The notes beneath the pieces are model-generated. The model made no database searches. It worked only from the letters and a program-made list of their open reading frames with translations, and had not been told where the DNA came from. This document shows, one piece after another, positions 39,058 through 51,985 of a DNA stretch of 64,000 nt. The stretch is from Caenorhabditis elegans (Eukaryota; Nematoda; Chromadorea; Rhabditida; Rhabditidae). The position numbers and the translations under genes are program-made. Position 1 is the first letter of the stretch; every line of letters begins with the position of its first letter. The DNA lies in the NCBI RefSeq assembly GCF_000002985.6, contig NC_003284.9, positions 6,014,001-6,078,000 on the forward strand, written 5' to 3'.

Positions 39058-42000
39058 ATGGATTTTTTCATGAAACTTGCCAAAAGTGACGTCGGCCAGA
39101 TGGCGATGAACACAGTCCGACAAAACGTGGAGGATAAAATCAAAGAATACGCGGATGCTCAACATAAAGCAGCTGGTTCAACGTCTCAAGCCAGCAATCC
39201 ACAGGCACAATCGATGGTGAGTTTTGAACATTTTGAGTTTATGAAAAATTGAAAAAAAAACTTGAGCATGCACTTTCTAAAAATAAATTTAAAAAATATT
39301 TTTTCTATAGTTTTTTATAAATTTTTGTTTAAAAAACTACCACACAACGATGAGGAAAACGATGTTTTTTTAATGTGTCAAAAATGTGCTCCCAGATTAT
39401 GGTTTTTTAAATTATTAAAAACCTTTACCTATTTATTTGCACAATTTTCAGTGGCCGGGACCTGTGGATAAAACCTTGAAATTTTCTATCAACTCAAAGC
39501 TTTCTACGAACTTTTCACAAGCTACATATGGTGATGGATATGCACTTGTCTACACACCAAACAACTATGTAAGCTGAAATAACATTAAAAATACACGTAG
39601 AAACTTTCCAGGTTGTTTATTTCAATAAGAATGCATCTTACATTGACGATCTGGAATATTTGTGGAAAGAATTTGACGAATCCATCACACATCTGAACAA
39701 TCCTATCAACGTCATTAATGATTTGGTACCGGTTATGCTGAGAGAAAAGGAATTACAATCCGAGTGCTCAGCAGTATATTTTGCGATTTTTTCTGGATTT
39801 TCAAATTATGTTAAGGAGGAGAAAAAGAAAGAAGGAGATGGGTAGGTTACTGTCAAATCAAGTTTTATTGAGTTAACAAAAACTGAACCGTTTCAGCTTC
39901 TCAATGTCAAAACTAAATAGAAGAGGTGATACTCCCGTTCATGTTGCCGCTCGATTTGCATCTCTTAGTTTACTTCAAATGGTCTGGGACAAATATTTCG
40001 ATCCATTGACAATGAATCATAATGGTCAGACAATTTTGCAAGTTGCACGTCATCGTCCAGAAATTGTAAAGGTGAATATTTATTAAAATAAAAGATACGA
40101 GGTGGAAAAATGTGTCTTGGGGGGATTTTGCTGAAAATTACAAAACAAATGCCTTAATAGACATTAATAGGCGTTATATCAATAAATGAAAACTATAGAA
40201 ATTGGTTAAGTCTGACGAAAAAAGCTTGCATATGGGTGGGACTCACTGAAAAATTAAAATCCGTACAGATGAAAACTGTGCTCCGGATCATTTTGCTGGA
40301 TGATTTTTGCAGCTTCAATTTGTATACAAGTTTTTCCGATTCTATATTTTGAAAAAAAAAATGCTTCAATGTAAGAACAAATTTGGAAAACAATATATTT
40401 TTGCAGTACATCAACAGTCATGTTACCGGAGAAGTATGCGACAAAATGATCATAACCGCAGAAACTCATCCCAAGCCCGAAACTCCCGATTACCCGCGAT
40501 CTTTTGAGAAAATTCTAGGTGAATACCAAAAATTACAACATTTTCTTTATCAACATATTCAGAATACTCAATCAAAAATAACTTGCCACATTGCTTATTG
40601 TCACCGGCAGATGTTCTCAACAAATCATCATTTTCACTGAGAGATCTTGAATCGTAAGTTGCCACATTGATTGTATCTATCTTATTAGTACCGTTTTTCA
40701 GAGTGCTGAGAATTCTCTACGTGCAAGACTCGGACTTTTTGGGGAGACTTTTGAACTCGAAGAATGTGTTTCACACATTTGACAATTTCGTGAAAGATGT
40801 TTGTTGAAATGACTATATTGTTTTTATTAATCAAATTTCCAGCACCAAAAGTTGATGCTCAGTTTTGCCAAAGCTGAAATGATAAACGCTCAAGATTTGA
40901 ACGGACTCACACCAATGCATTATATAGGTAAACTGAACTACATTTAAATGGCAACTCGTAACTTTTTCAGCAAAAAATGGAAACCTAAGCACAATCATAC
41001 TTCTTTGGTCGCACGGCGCGAATGTTAATATGCTTGATAACAAAGGAATGTCTCCAATGGATTATGCTCTTGAAAGAGATGACGTCGATATTGTAAAAGC
41101 ATTTCTGGCGTTTGATGGACATTCCACCGACCGAATTTTGAAAGCTGCACTAAATTCCAGACGTAAATGTGCAGAAGTTCTGCAAAAACACTTCAAAGCA
41201 CTTGAAGAAGGAAAAGAGAAAAATATTAAATACAATCTGGGTAACTTTGATATGTTTCTATTCGCTTTATAACATTCTGCGTCTTTCAGAAAACCCTTCT
41301 CATCGTCGTTGCCAAAACTTCCCGCCATTGACCAAGAAAGATTCAGTCATTTTGTCTATTGACGGAGGTGGTATGAAAGGAATTCTGGCTCTTCAGCTTT
41401 TGAAGGAGATCGAAAAGGTTGTTGGAAATAAATTCTTGCGCTGGTTCAATCATATCGGTGGAACATCAACTGGATCAATGATCACTCTTGGATTGGTCAA
41501 GTACGGAAATATTGACCATGTCATCAGACAATATTTCAGAATGAAAGTAGGAAAATGAACATTGAGAAAAGCGATTATGATATGGAAGATCAGGTGCTAG
41601 TTGCAATATCTTATTTTTTCAGGATGATATTTTCATTGGATCCAGACCATACTCTGGCGAAGGTCTGGAAAATGCTCTTCTAAATGAATTTGGAAGAGAT
41701 ACGCTCCAGCAACTCGGTGAGAAGAATGGTATTCGCATCAGTATCCCGGTTGCTCGAGTCGATATCAGCCCTCCGCTACTCTACATGTTCCGCAGTTATA
41801 ACATCAGAGACCCGTCATTTGATCAAGCTGGCATGAAGCCTGTCTGGGCAGCTGCAAAAGTTGTTAGGGCTTCTTCGTGAGTCACAGCTGGACAGAAATG
41901 CACTTTTTGATTCGTATTTTTCAGAGCGGCGCCATCATTCTTCCCACCTGTTGATGGAAAGTTTATGGACGGAGGACTAATCGCTAATAATCCAGCTGTT

Positions 42001-43008
42001 GACATTCTTACTGATTGTCAACGCCTGGAATATGAGAGAAACGAGCGTAATGTGTCAAAGATCATGGTTTCAATTGGAACTGGGTCGATGCAAAAGAAAA
42101 TTGAGAATGTTGACTTGATGAAGCCAACAACAATGGGTGGAATTGTGAACACGTTCAACCAGATTCTTCACTTAAAAGACGTCTTTATTGAGCAGGTGAG
42201 TTGCAAGCAATTCTTTTCAGATAAAAATGGCCAATAAAGTTTGAAGTTTTGCGCAGATCAATAAGTCTGTCAATGTAATTCAATCAAAGTTGTCAAAAAG
42301 TTTGTGTGCTCACTATTAGGCAACTCAATAGCAGAAAAGCCCAACTACGTTAATTTTAATCACCGGTGCCTTTCATAATTAGCAACGAACGTGAATGTTT
42401 CTTGAAAACATCTCAATTTATTCTCATATTGAAAACGCATCCTGAAAAGAGTTTTGACTTATTAGTTTGAACCAAAAATGGTTGTTTCAAATTCTAGTTT
42501 GAAGTGTGATTTCGGTGCTAAAATAGTTACATGGACTAATTTGACAAGTTTTCTTCGTAAATCTAAAGCTTCGTTCAAAACATGAGTGTATATGACTTAC
42601 ACTCGATAAACCGGAACTGTTATTTCTTAATTTTTTGTTAATTTTGTTTTCTATTTCCAATATTTTTTCTTTCTAGAATGGATTAACAACCTTTTCGGGG
42701 AAAACATCTAATTATATTGTCACCTTTCATTTTTCCACACTTTCAGCTCACAGCAGCTGATGGAGTAACCGTCGAACGGGCTCGTTGGATGGCTGAAGCC
42801 ATGGGAATGGCTTTCTTCCGTTTCACTCCAAACCTTGAATTCCCAGTTGCTATTGACGAGAAGGATGATAGTGCGTTGCTGGATGCAATGCTCGCTGTCA
42901 AGGTAACCTAATGGATGACAATTTGATTCATTATGTATTGACTTTTTGCAGTATGAAGCTGTCGCAATGCGAAATGAGATGTACATGCTTTCTTCGATTC
43001 TCAAATAA
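39058..43008 (+). CDS. Ankyrin-repeat calcium-independent phospholipase A2, group VI type (14 exons, 776 aa)
   Basis: Exons 39058-39216, 39452-39568, 39612-39841, 39897-40071, 40407-40518, 40563-40653, 40702-40798, 40843-40927, 40971-41240, 41290-41546, 41623-41876, 41925-42195, 42747-42902 and 42952-43008; all phases agree. The enzyme cleaves the sn-2 acyl chain of phospholipids. Ankyrin repeats occupy about 170-435 (for example RRGDTPVHVAARF, DLNGLTPMHYIAKNGN, HGANVNMLDNKGMSPMDYA). The patatin domain has DGGGMKG (470-476, oxyanion hole), GTSTGS with nucleophile Ser505, and DGGL with Asp631, the usual Ser/Asp dyad. Length and order match iPLA2-beta (PLA2G6) at about 750-800 residues. The start directly follows GTTATTTCAG, so trans-splicing is likely. 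From memory this is C45B2.6, of the ipla set; I leave the symbol blank. Confidence 0.93.
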
Positions 43009-44281
43009 TTTGAGCCCTCTCGCAGATATTCAATAATCTATTAGTTTTGCTTTTCTCATATGTGAGAATACACATAAGTTCATAATTTTGTATACATTCT
43101 AAGTCTCAGTTGTGAAAAATCATTCCGTCATAATACATAGAAGTCTATTTGAACCGAGTAAATATTTTTTCAAGCTTTGTCGTATTTCCATTTTTGTTTA
43201 TCTTCTCTGTCTTTTACTAGAGGTAAAAATCCATCAAGAAGTATTTTCGTTCAGTGCCACTCAGCTTTTTTTTATAATAATGTTTTTCTCTCAACCAAAG
43301 AATCAGTGAAGAGAATTTGCTCCTTTGATCTTATACAAAGAAAAAATAGCATCTGTCATATACATACGTATCTAGTCTGCACTTTTTTTCGTTCAATAAA
43401 ACCAACTTTGCCGTTTTCCTTATTGTTGCCCAGACTACCAAGTACATGTGCGCAGCAGCGGCAGCCACACTTTTCCGATTAGTAGGTTTAATTTGATCAG
43501 TCTGATTTTTTGAATCAGAATGATAAAACGAAATTACTTTATCAGAATATCAATAAAGAATGTGTAAACTTCCGTTTTACAACTTACTATCACACGTATC
43601 ATAGCTCCACAGCCACTCCACTTGTGACTTTCGGACGAATAATGTTTTCATTTTTCAAACATTTGAAGTTGTATTCTTTTGGTCTCTGATTTCTTGACTG
43701 TATGGCAACGATTCCCACCACCACCTCCCATTCTTTGATTGTTATCTGCGGTCTCTCGTTCTCTCTCTCTCTCTCTGTCGAGTACATTGCGTTTTTCACA
43801 AACCGCATGAGGTAACAAATTGGGCAAAGGGCAGGTACTTACACCAATATGGTCGTGAGCCGATCTCTGAGTTTCTTATGCTCCTTTTGTAACCACCATC
43901 CATCTGAATGGCGTTTGTGTAAACTTATATGAAGTGAACCGTCATTTGCTGAGTTGGTTCTCTGCGTCTTTTTTCTTCTAACCCCCCGCATGACTGTCTG
44001 CATCAATATGCTGACACACTCTCTCTTCCTCATCCTTCCTTTGACATATACACTCTCCGAAAAACCGAACCCGTCGTTAGTTGGTGTTTCATTCCATTTT
44101 AGTTTTACTTTCTAGTTTAAGGTTTTAAAGTTTTACTTTTCTTTCAATCTGTGTGTCCCAAACTTTTCTATTTATTAAATGTTTCATTTCAATTTATTTT
44201 AACTTCGAAATTGAATTAAAAGTTCCCAATTTTCTCAATTTCTTTAATTTTCAGAAACATCTTTTTCGCTAGCTCTCAAAC
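43009..44281. other. Intergenic region upstream of glutamine synthetase
   Basis: Pyrimidine-rich near 43750-43780 (CT repeats). An AATAAA at about 43551 is a possible distant poly(A) signal of the phospholipase gene. CATTTTCAG lies upstream of the glutamine synthetase ATG. No other gene is supported. Confidence 0.4.
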
Positions 44282-46058
44282 ATGTCGTACGGTAGATCAA
44301 ACAAAAGGGCCCGAACGAACAGTAAGTTTGATCATATAAAACCCAATGAATAGTTGCTCTTTTTCAGATATTTCGGAGCTCAATGCTAAGTACATGGCTC
44401 TAGACCAATACAACAACTATCAGGTAATGTACATTTGGATTGATGCAACCCAGGAAAATATGCGAGGAAAGACCAAGACATTTGACTTCGAGCCGAAAAC
44501 TCCATCTGGTAAGCTTATAATTAGAATTTTGGAAAGTAATTTTGTATATCAACAGATCTCCCAATCTGGAATTTCGATGGAACTTCGACCGGTCAATCAC
44601 TTGGCGAAGGCTCTGATGTGTACATCCGACCAATCGCATTATACCGTGATCCGTTTAGACCGGGGCCAAACAAAATCGCCCTTTGTGAAACACTAACACA
44701 CGACAATAAACCTCATCGTGAGTTTTTTTTAATTTTTGAATTGAAAGGATCAGTGTAGTTTGAATCTTTGAATAAAATATGAGAATAAAGAAAATACATT
44801 TCCTAGTTTTGTCTGAAATTTCACAAAACATGTTATTTTCCAGCAACAAACACGCGTCAGCAATGCGTGGACAACATGGAGAAGGCAAAAGATCAAGAGC
44901 CATGGTTTGGAATGGAGCAAGAGTTCACACTGCTCGGCGCAGATAAGCATCCGTACAACTGGCCTGTCAACGGATTTCCCGCACCACAGGGCCCATACTA
45001 TTGTGGAGTTGGGTCGGATCGAGTTTTCGGTCGGCACATTCTTGAAGCACACTACAGAGCCTGCATGTACGCGGGAATCAAAATTAGTGGATCTAATGTG
45101 GAGAGTATGCCATCACAGGTATGTAGTTTTCATTAAATTATTATTCGAAATTCTCATTCGACTATGAATTTTTTAGTTTGAATATCAAGTTGGTCCATGC
45201 GAAGGTATTGAGATGGGAGATCAACTGTGGGTGTCTCGATACATTCTGCACCGCATTTGTGAAGACTACGGAGTTGTATGTAGTTTGGACCCTAAACCAG
45301 TGCTCGGTGAATGGAGCGGTGCTGGATGTCATCTCAACTTCTCCACAAACGTGATGAGGACACCATGCGAAGATGGAACAGGGTGGAAGTAAGTGGAAAC
45401 ACGCAAAAGATCAAACATATAACTGATAAATTTGAATTACAGAGCTATCGAGGAAGCAGTCGTCAAGCTGAGCAAAGTACATATGCATCATATTGCGTAT
45501 TATGATCCTCACGGAGGACGTGATAATGAGCGCCGACTTATTGGAGCTAATCAGACTGAAACTGTTGACGCATTTTCCTCTGGAGTTGCGGATCGTGAAG
45601 CCAGTGTTCGAATTCCTCGACAAGTTTTTGCTGATAAATGTGTAAGTGTTGCGAAAATGCCTAAACATCACAACGAGATAAGAAATATTAGGTACATCAA
45701 CACCGGGTTATTTACTATTAGTACATGATAATCGAATATTGAACCCTGTGATTTGACAATTTCTAGTTTGTTGAAATGTTCTATCTCTTTTTGAAGTAAT
45801 TCAATTTCGAAATGTGATCGGATTCTCTTTTATCACACAAATTTCCAAATAAAATTAGAACAAAATTTAGATCTTTCCGGTGTTTGACGTTGACATGTTG
45901 TATCAGTACATGTTATAACAAAATTTCAGGGCTACTTTGAAGACCGTCGTCCGGCGTCCAACTGTGATCCGTACATGGTAACGTCGGCAATGGTGAAAAC
46001 GTGCTGTCTGGAGGGAGAAGACGCAAAACTCACTTTACGCTACGTTCCGAAATTTTAA
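44282..46058 (+). CDS. gln-1: Glutamine synthetase, eukaryotic type II (7 exons, 385 aa)
   Basis: Exons 44282-44321, 44368-44508, 44556-44717, 44844-45118, 45177-45388, 45443-45641 and 45930-46058, all in phase. It makes glutamine from glutamate, ammonia and ATP, and acts as a cytosolic decamer in this class. Marks: [13 protein letters not shown] (62-74), [12 protein letters not shown] with metal-ligand Glu139 and Glu141, [15 protein letters not shown] (about 161-175), [27 protein letters not shown], and [17 protein letters not shown]. The N-terminal 14 residues are basic (RSNKRAR) and come mostly from a 40-base exon. An upstream TTTTCAG, about 30 bases before the ATG, is a possible SL1 site. 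The worm has several gln paralogues; I assign gln-1 (C45B2.5) from the neighbourhood. Confidence 0.93.
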
Positions 46059-46223
46059 ATATGCAATTGTCAGTCTAATTATATCGTTGTGAAATGTGAA
46101 AAGTGACAAAGAATCTCAATTCCTATATCCTTAACCCCGTCTTACCTTTTTGATGGCTTTCTCTCCAATTAGTACCATCCGATTTATAGCAGTATTGTGA
46201 TATGATTATTCAAATTCCTGTTT

Positions 46224-46229
46224 AATAAA
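46224..46229 (+). terminator. gln-1: Poly(A) signal AATAAA of glutamine synthetase
   Basis: Canonical hexamer about 165 bases after the TAA at 46056-46058. Confidence 0.7.
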
Positions 46230-46244
46230 AATATTTTTCATTAA

Positions 46245-46610
46245 GCCTATATTGCGACCTACGCCTGTCCTTCAGTCAGTTAAGTGACCTTCTTTTGACT
46301 GCCACCTTAAATGTTAACTTATGCCTGCCTACCTGTTTATAAGACGACTAACGCCTACTTACCAGCTATAAAGTTTTCAAAGCCTGCCTACGAGATAAAA
46401 AAACTTTAATTTATGTCTGTCTACAAGCCTGCATAAAAGCTTCGCCTGCCGTCCAGCTTATTGGGAGACCTAGGTCTCCCAAGTTGCTTAAATATAAAAC
46501 TACATTTGACTAGCAGTAGATTTAACGACAAAAGCAATCAGCGCATTTCAATCAGCTTATGTATAATATGGCCTACGTCAGCCTAATCCTACGCTTACCA
46601 ACAAGCAATA
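46245..46610. repeat. Degenerate GCCTAC/GCCTGCC repeat with a 22-bp palindrome
   Basis: Many imperfect copies of short units such as TACGCCTG, TGCCTGCCTACC, ACGCCTACTTACC and GCCTACGTCAGCC. A perfect 22-base palindrome centred on GACCTAGGTC sits at 46461-46482. It lies between the convergent 3' ends of gln-1 and ptr-4. The GCCTA core resembles a degraded telomere-type unit (TTAGGC on the other strand), but units vary too much to call it interstitial telomere sequence. Confidence 0.65.
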
Positions 46611-46974
46611 AGGTGAACTCCGTTAATGTACGAGTTTATAAGGTAATATAAGTCCAAAAGCAGTTGGGCAATTTTTAAATTTTTGCTCGTTTCCTAAAAT
46701 ACTCAAAATTTCAAACAAAATATTGGCACATTTCTCGAAGGCTCTAAATACGATTTTTTTTCTCAAAATGTTTATTAACAATCTGTTGTGATATTCAAAA
46801 TTTGGTGATCAATAAAGCTGTCAAACCCCACAATTTTTGACAGAGAGGAACAAAAAATAAACAAGAATAAATTATTAAAATAAGTTAAATGAACTTGCAC
46901 ACGTGAAACATAAAATTGTTTCTAGAGTCGGGGTGAAAAGGCACTGAATGATTGAGACTGTTCAGATAATTGAT

Positions 46975-49900
46975 TTAATGGAGTGAAAGTGGAATATGTT
47001 TTGAGATGAGGCTGTCACGTTCTCGAAGAGGAACACGTTCGCATGGATCCAATGCAGAAATGAGCTGTGGTAGCCAGACGAGCGCGTGGAAAAGTCCTGA
47101 AAAATCCAATTTAGAAACATTAAATCAAGAAACTAAAAACGCACCAATGATGTTCACAAGATAAACAGTTTGGAAGAATACTCGTACTAAATATGCTGGA
47201 ACAAAAACAGTGATTGCTAGTCCGACCAATGTTGAGCACACGGCTTGAGTGACGGGCCATCCGACGGATGCAAGTGTGTCAGCCACTTTTTCTTGTGCTG
47301 TTTTATATTCAGATCTGTGATATCTATAGCAAATGTGTACCGAGTAGTCAACAGCCAATCCGATAGCCATAACAATGCAACCCATACTGACGGAGTCCAA
47401 ATCTGAGCCAAGAAGAGCAAGTCCTCCGCACACACCCATTGAGATGGAGAGTAAGGAAAAGGTCATCAAGAATACGGATTGCTGAAATCAGAAACATTAA
47501 TTTCCATTTAAATTTTTTTGGTCGAATACCGCGTCTGGTAGGAAGAAGAAAGAAATGAGAGCCATCATGGCAAGCGCTGAGCCAATTGTTTGCATAGATG
47601 AAGGAGCAATTGTGTGCCGTTGATCAATCAAGAATGGACTGAAAATTCCAGAAAGGAACATATCAAACTCTGGGAATTCCTTAAGAATGTCACGCCAGTA
47701 GAAAAGTTCAGACTGCCGCTTGTCCCAACTGTCAAGTCCGTAGAAAGATGTTTGGAATGAGAATGCAGAAATACAAGGTTCTCCATTTGTGACGTTATCC
47801 AAGATTTTTACCTTATCTAAAATTTGAAACGGTACAGATACTGAGAATAACATTAGTTATAGTTTACCTCTATATTGGGAGTAGTCCAGCTGAGAGAAGA
47901 ATTCTCTTAAATTCTTTCTATCATAGAAATCAGAAGTGTAATTGATATGAGGAAAATCGTTCAAATATTGCTGGTACTGCCATACCCACAAGTTGGTTGA
48001 TACTCTTCCGATAGAGTATTTCGTGCTTTCAAGCTTGTAAACCAACTCATTCAGTCTATTACGTGCTCCCTCGTCGCGAAGATCAGGAGGTGACATGATG
48101 TGGAAGTTTGGCATCACGTTGTCGGCCCAAATATACTTATCTGAAACGTTTAGACTATTTTGATTCAATTTTACATACGGAGAGAAACCTTTACGTAATT
48201 TTCATAAACCGATTAATTTTTTCTATTTTTAAAATATAAATCTATTACTATGTAGTTCCAAAGTTCCTGCTATTCTGTTCAATTTGAATAGAATTAACAA
48301 CCGTTTAATAGAATTAATAACAGTCTAATTCTAAATTACATTCACCACGAATAGCAGGAGAAAATTCATAACTTGGCTCTGATCATAACATTTTGTTGTT
48401 TTTTAGCCTTTGTATGAATTCTTTGTGACTTTTGAAATGTTTATATTTTTCTATTTCCTCATGAACTAGCTATTACAGTAAGCACACGGTAATTCAACTG
48501 TATCCCTACAGCACTACTACAAAACTTCAACACTATTCACCCCACCACCCCGGACCTAACTTTCCTAACACATGTTTTACTTTTTATATCTCTTACCTGC
48601 TAGAGCCACAAACGTCTGAATTGGGGAGTTATCTCTGATGTACTTGACAGGAGAAATATCAACTCTCAGAATCGAGCATCCATAGATTGCAAATGCAGTA
48701 TAGATTGGAAACAGGGCAAGAGATGCGACACGAACCCACTTCTTCATTACAAATGGTGCAAATGTATCACGGAAGAACTGGTGCATGTATGGCACTAAAA
48801 AATAGAGACTTAGATAATAAGGACTTTAAGAACTTACAATCCAAGGTTTTCTCGTGGTGTGCAAAATCGATATTTTCTTCTTTTTCCTTGGCGGCTTCGG
48901 ATTGCTCGCGTTGCTCGCGTTGAGTTTCGACGTCCTCATCATCATCGTCATTTTTCTTGTAACAACAACTAGCCAAACCTCCAGTTTCTTCGCGATCTCC
49001 AGAATATTTCAGAATAGCAGCATAGAAAGTAATCTGAAAAAAGAATAAAGAAATATCTAGATAATGTTGACTCATCGCTCTTCTAACCTGCATCAAATAG
49101 TCAAAGAAAACTCCGGCAGCGGTAATAATGCAGAAATCAGCGACAGCTGGGGTTGAGCACATGAACCAACCGAGGAAGAAGCAGAAGAAGTTGGTGAATG
49201 ATGTAACTGTGATGGAAGCTCCAGCGTCAGCCATCACAAAGCCTAACCTGATAGCAGGGGAATGTTTCCGGTCACATTCTCTCCAAGCAGCCATCATCAG
49301 GAAATCGTCATCGACACCCACGGCTAACACAAGGAACGGCATCGTAGAAGTAACTGGGTTAAATTTAGCTCCGAAGAAGAAGAACACTCCAAAAGTGATA
49401 ATGAGGGCAAAGATGACACACCAAACTCCGACGCACATTTCAATTGGTTTCGATCTGAATCAAAAAGTTTAGGGTTCAAATAATTCCGCTCCTAAAAAAT
49501 CCGAAATTCGCACAGATTTCAAGAAAAGAAGTTCGATTTTTGTTTTTTGATTAAAAAAAATTTAGTGTAAAACCCACTTTGTTCTATCACTACTGTAATT
49601 GGCTGACAACACGAAGATTGTAAGAAGAATAGTTGCAGGGAAAGCAAAAGGTACCGTGGTTTTAATGATTTCCAGCATTTCGTCATCCATAGCCTTGTCA
49701 CTGAAATTTACAAGCTAAAGACTATACAGATGTTAAGAAAAAAATTGAACACACTTGTGAGGAATGAACTGAAGATCAATGTTTTCTGAAATAGACTCCC
49801 AGTATTCATTAAGCTTCTGACGATAGGCATAATAAGCTCGATTGTTTTCAGCAGTTGCTGGATAGTTGACAAACCAATGAATGGTCAAAACTCTAGCTCC

Positions 49901-51965
49901 TTGAATCTCGTTTTTCTCTCCTTTTACATCGACTCCGTAAATAACATTTCCAATATCTTTTGGGCGATTGAAAAGATATAACACTGGGTAGGATAATTGC
50001 AAATTCGGGTTTGCCTTTATTTTTCCATCCTTGAAAAGAACATCAGCATGCTTGATCCAGAGATTCAAGTTGTTATTGCAGCTCGCGGAGCCTGGATCTT
50101 TCGTACAAAAATCTTCGAGTCCCCAAACTTCGTCTTCAAACTCGTTTGTCACTTTCATCATCTAAAATTCAGTTCCTTTATTATTTATAAATCACTAAAA
50201 CAACTTGCGTCTTGAGTGAACTGGAAAAGTGGTCCAAGATATTTTGATTGCAGAAGATTGTCGAATTTCCGATGAACAACGTAGAATCGAAGGATATCAT
50301 GTTTGGCAGGAACTGTAAAAACTTTTATCTACAAACAGGTGTGATTTGTACGATTTAATTTAATTATATCCCCTAATAAAACGATGTATTGGTTCTCAAC
50401 AAGTGCTATTCGCGTACTATCTACTTTCCCTTTTTCTCGTGTTCCACCTTTTTCAAGCGAGATCCTGAAGCAAATGGGATGGAACGACGGTTTTCATTTG
50501 ACATTCTCAAAAACGACTTTCTCTCTCCCTCTCTCTTCTTTTGGCTAATCGTGCACAAATCGATTCAGATCGAAAAAGTGAGAAAAAGAGACAGACACGC
50601 AATGAAGAATGCGTTCTGTTGTAACAAAACCGCCGCGAAATTTATCTCGAATGATGTGATCTGACCCGGTTTGAGGAAGGAATGGGGGGGGGGGGGTTTA
50701 GTGTTGGGTGGTCATCATCTAAGGATAACTTCACTTATCAAGCAGAATGAAACATCTCATAAGACACTTGTTTTGCTTTTCCTTTCTACGAAAACACCGT
50801 GGTTATGGTGATTCATCAATCCTATATCAGAACTGGAATATTTTCACGTAAATAAAATTTAGCTTTTTTTCGGATTTTTTCAGGGGTAAAAAAGTTATTT
50901 GCGACGGAGCCGAAAAATTTCACATGATTTCATTTTTTTATTTGAAAAGATACATTAAAGGTACGGTTTGTGGAACCGCTTATATAAATACCATCATAAA
51001 CCTGTCAAAAGTTTCGGGCTGTGAGTATGTTGAACATAATTGAATTCTTTTATTGAAAAAAAAACAGATCACCTTAGGATGTTTTTGAAACTTTTTCAAC
51101 ACTGGCCAAAATTTTGTAGTTGCCGACTTTTCCAAATGATGGATTTTTTTAAAATAGCTATATTTCGAAAATGAAACAATTGAAGAAAAATATCATACTT
51201 GTGTTTTTGTAAGCATTACCTATAAATATCTGTGAAATTTTGTGGAAAAGCTTAAAGCGTATAAAATATATGCTTAAATGGTCAAATTAAATGAGATCAC
51301 AATGAAACATGCTGGATCCTCAAAAAATTTGCGTGCTTGCGTTTTACGGTCTTCAAATAAAATTCAAAATAAAATTTTATAACACCTAGTGTACCAACAA
51401 ACTTACTAAGTTTCCTTTCGCGTTCTTTCTTTTCCTTATCCTTATTCACATCCCTTTTATATCTTGCCATACTTGATGCGTTTCCGAACGGCACGTCTAG
51501 TCGAGCTTCATCTTCCAAAGCTTGAAGATCTCGCTTCAGTCTGTCCATTTCAACATCAGGCAAGAAGCATGAGCCATCTTCACAATCAAACTCTCGTCGA
51601 TTCCTTTTTGGTGTCAGACTGAGATCTCCTTGTGACAAACTGTTAAAATCTTTTGTTCTTTCGAATTCATATCTGACCTGGAATGAGCTGGATTGCTTTG
51701 AAATTAAACATTTAAAACTTACTGGTGCATCTGTTGGAACGAATAATCTATAGAGATCAAGATTAATTTGTAAGTAGAATAATCCAGGAATCGAAAGAAC
51801 TGTGAGGGCGAGAGGTACAATTAAAAACCAGAATTGATGTTTTGCAACAAATATTCCATATTTGAAGAAAACCTAGAAAAATGTTTTAATGATGACGTCA
51901 TTTAAATTTGTTAGTACCTTTTGCATCCAGTCTTCAAACTGTTTACCATAGTCGCTAAGACGCAT
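46975..51965 (-). CDS. ptr-4: Patched-related RND-family membrane protein PTR-4 (13 exons, 960 aa)
   Basis: Coding-order exons: 51965-51918, 51872-51723, 51677-51407, 50312-50209, 50161-49755, 49700-49578, 49454-49088, 49033-48838, 48794-48597, 48140-47868, 47816-47530, 47481-47145 and 47096-46975. Phases all agree if the 50208-50162 intron uses a GC donor. A first membrane segment (about 28-46) is followed by a large extracellular loop, then a sterol-sensing-like block of five segments with GVDDDF at 414-419. A cytosolic acidic linker precedes the repeat half, whose GLAVDYS (849-855) contains the conserved intramembrane Asp of the RND fold. Patched-related proteins of worms act in moulting and cuticle or endocytic functions. 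I assign ptr-4 (C45B2.7) from the neighbourhood. The ATG follows TTCAG by about 20 bases. Twin in-frame ATGs start the exon after the GC donor. Confidence 0.9.
50162..50208 (-). other. ptr-4: Probable GC-AG intron of ptr-4
   Basis: Reading on, the codons CAA GAC are followed by GCAAGTTG, and the next exon begins after GAATTTTAG. Using the GT four bases later would put the next exon out of frame, with a stop after eight codons. Using GCAAGT keeps phase 0 and the long frame. The intron would be 47 bases. Confidence 0.7.
50684..50696. repeat. Mono-G run, 13 bases
   Basis: Thirteen consecutive G, in the large ptr-4 intron 50313-51406. Confidence 0.95.
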
Positions 51966-51985
51966 GGTTAGGTCTGAACCCAACT

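Noticed and set aside
47817-47867. Alternative in-frame acceptor in ptr-4 (after CTCAG near 47843)
   Set aside because: It would leave an intron of only about 25 bases, below the size that worm introns allow; the TTTTAG at 47817 gives 51 bases.
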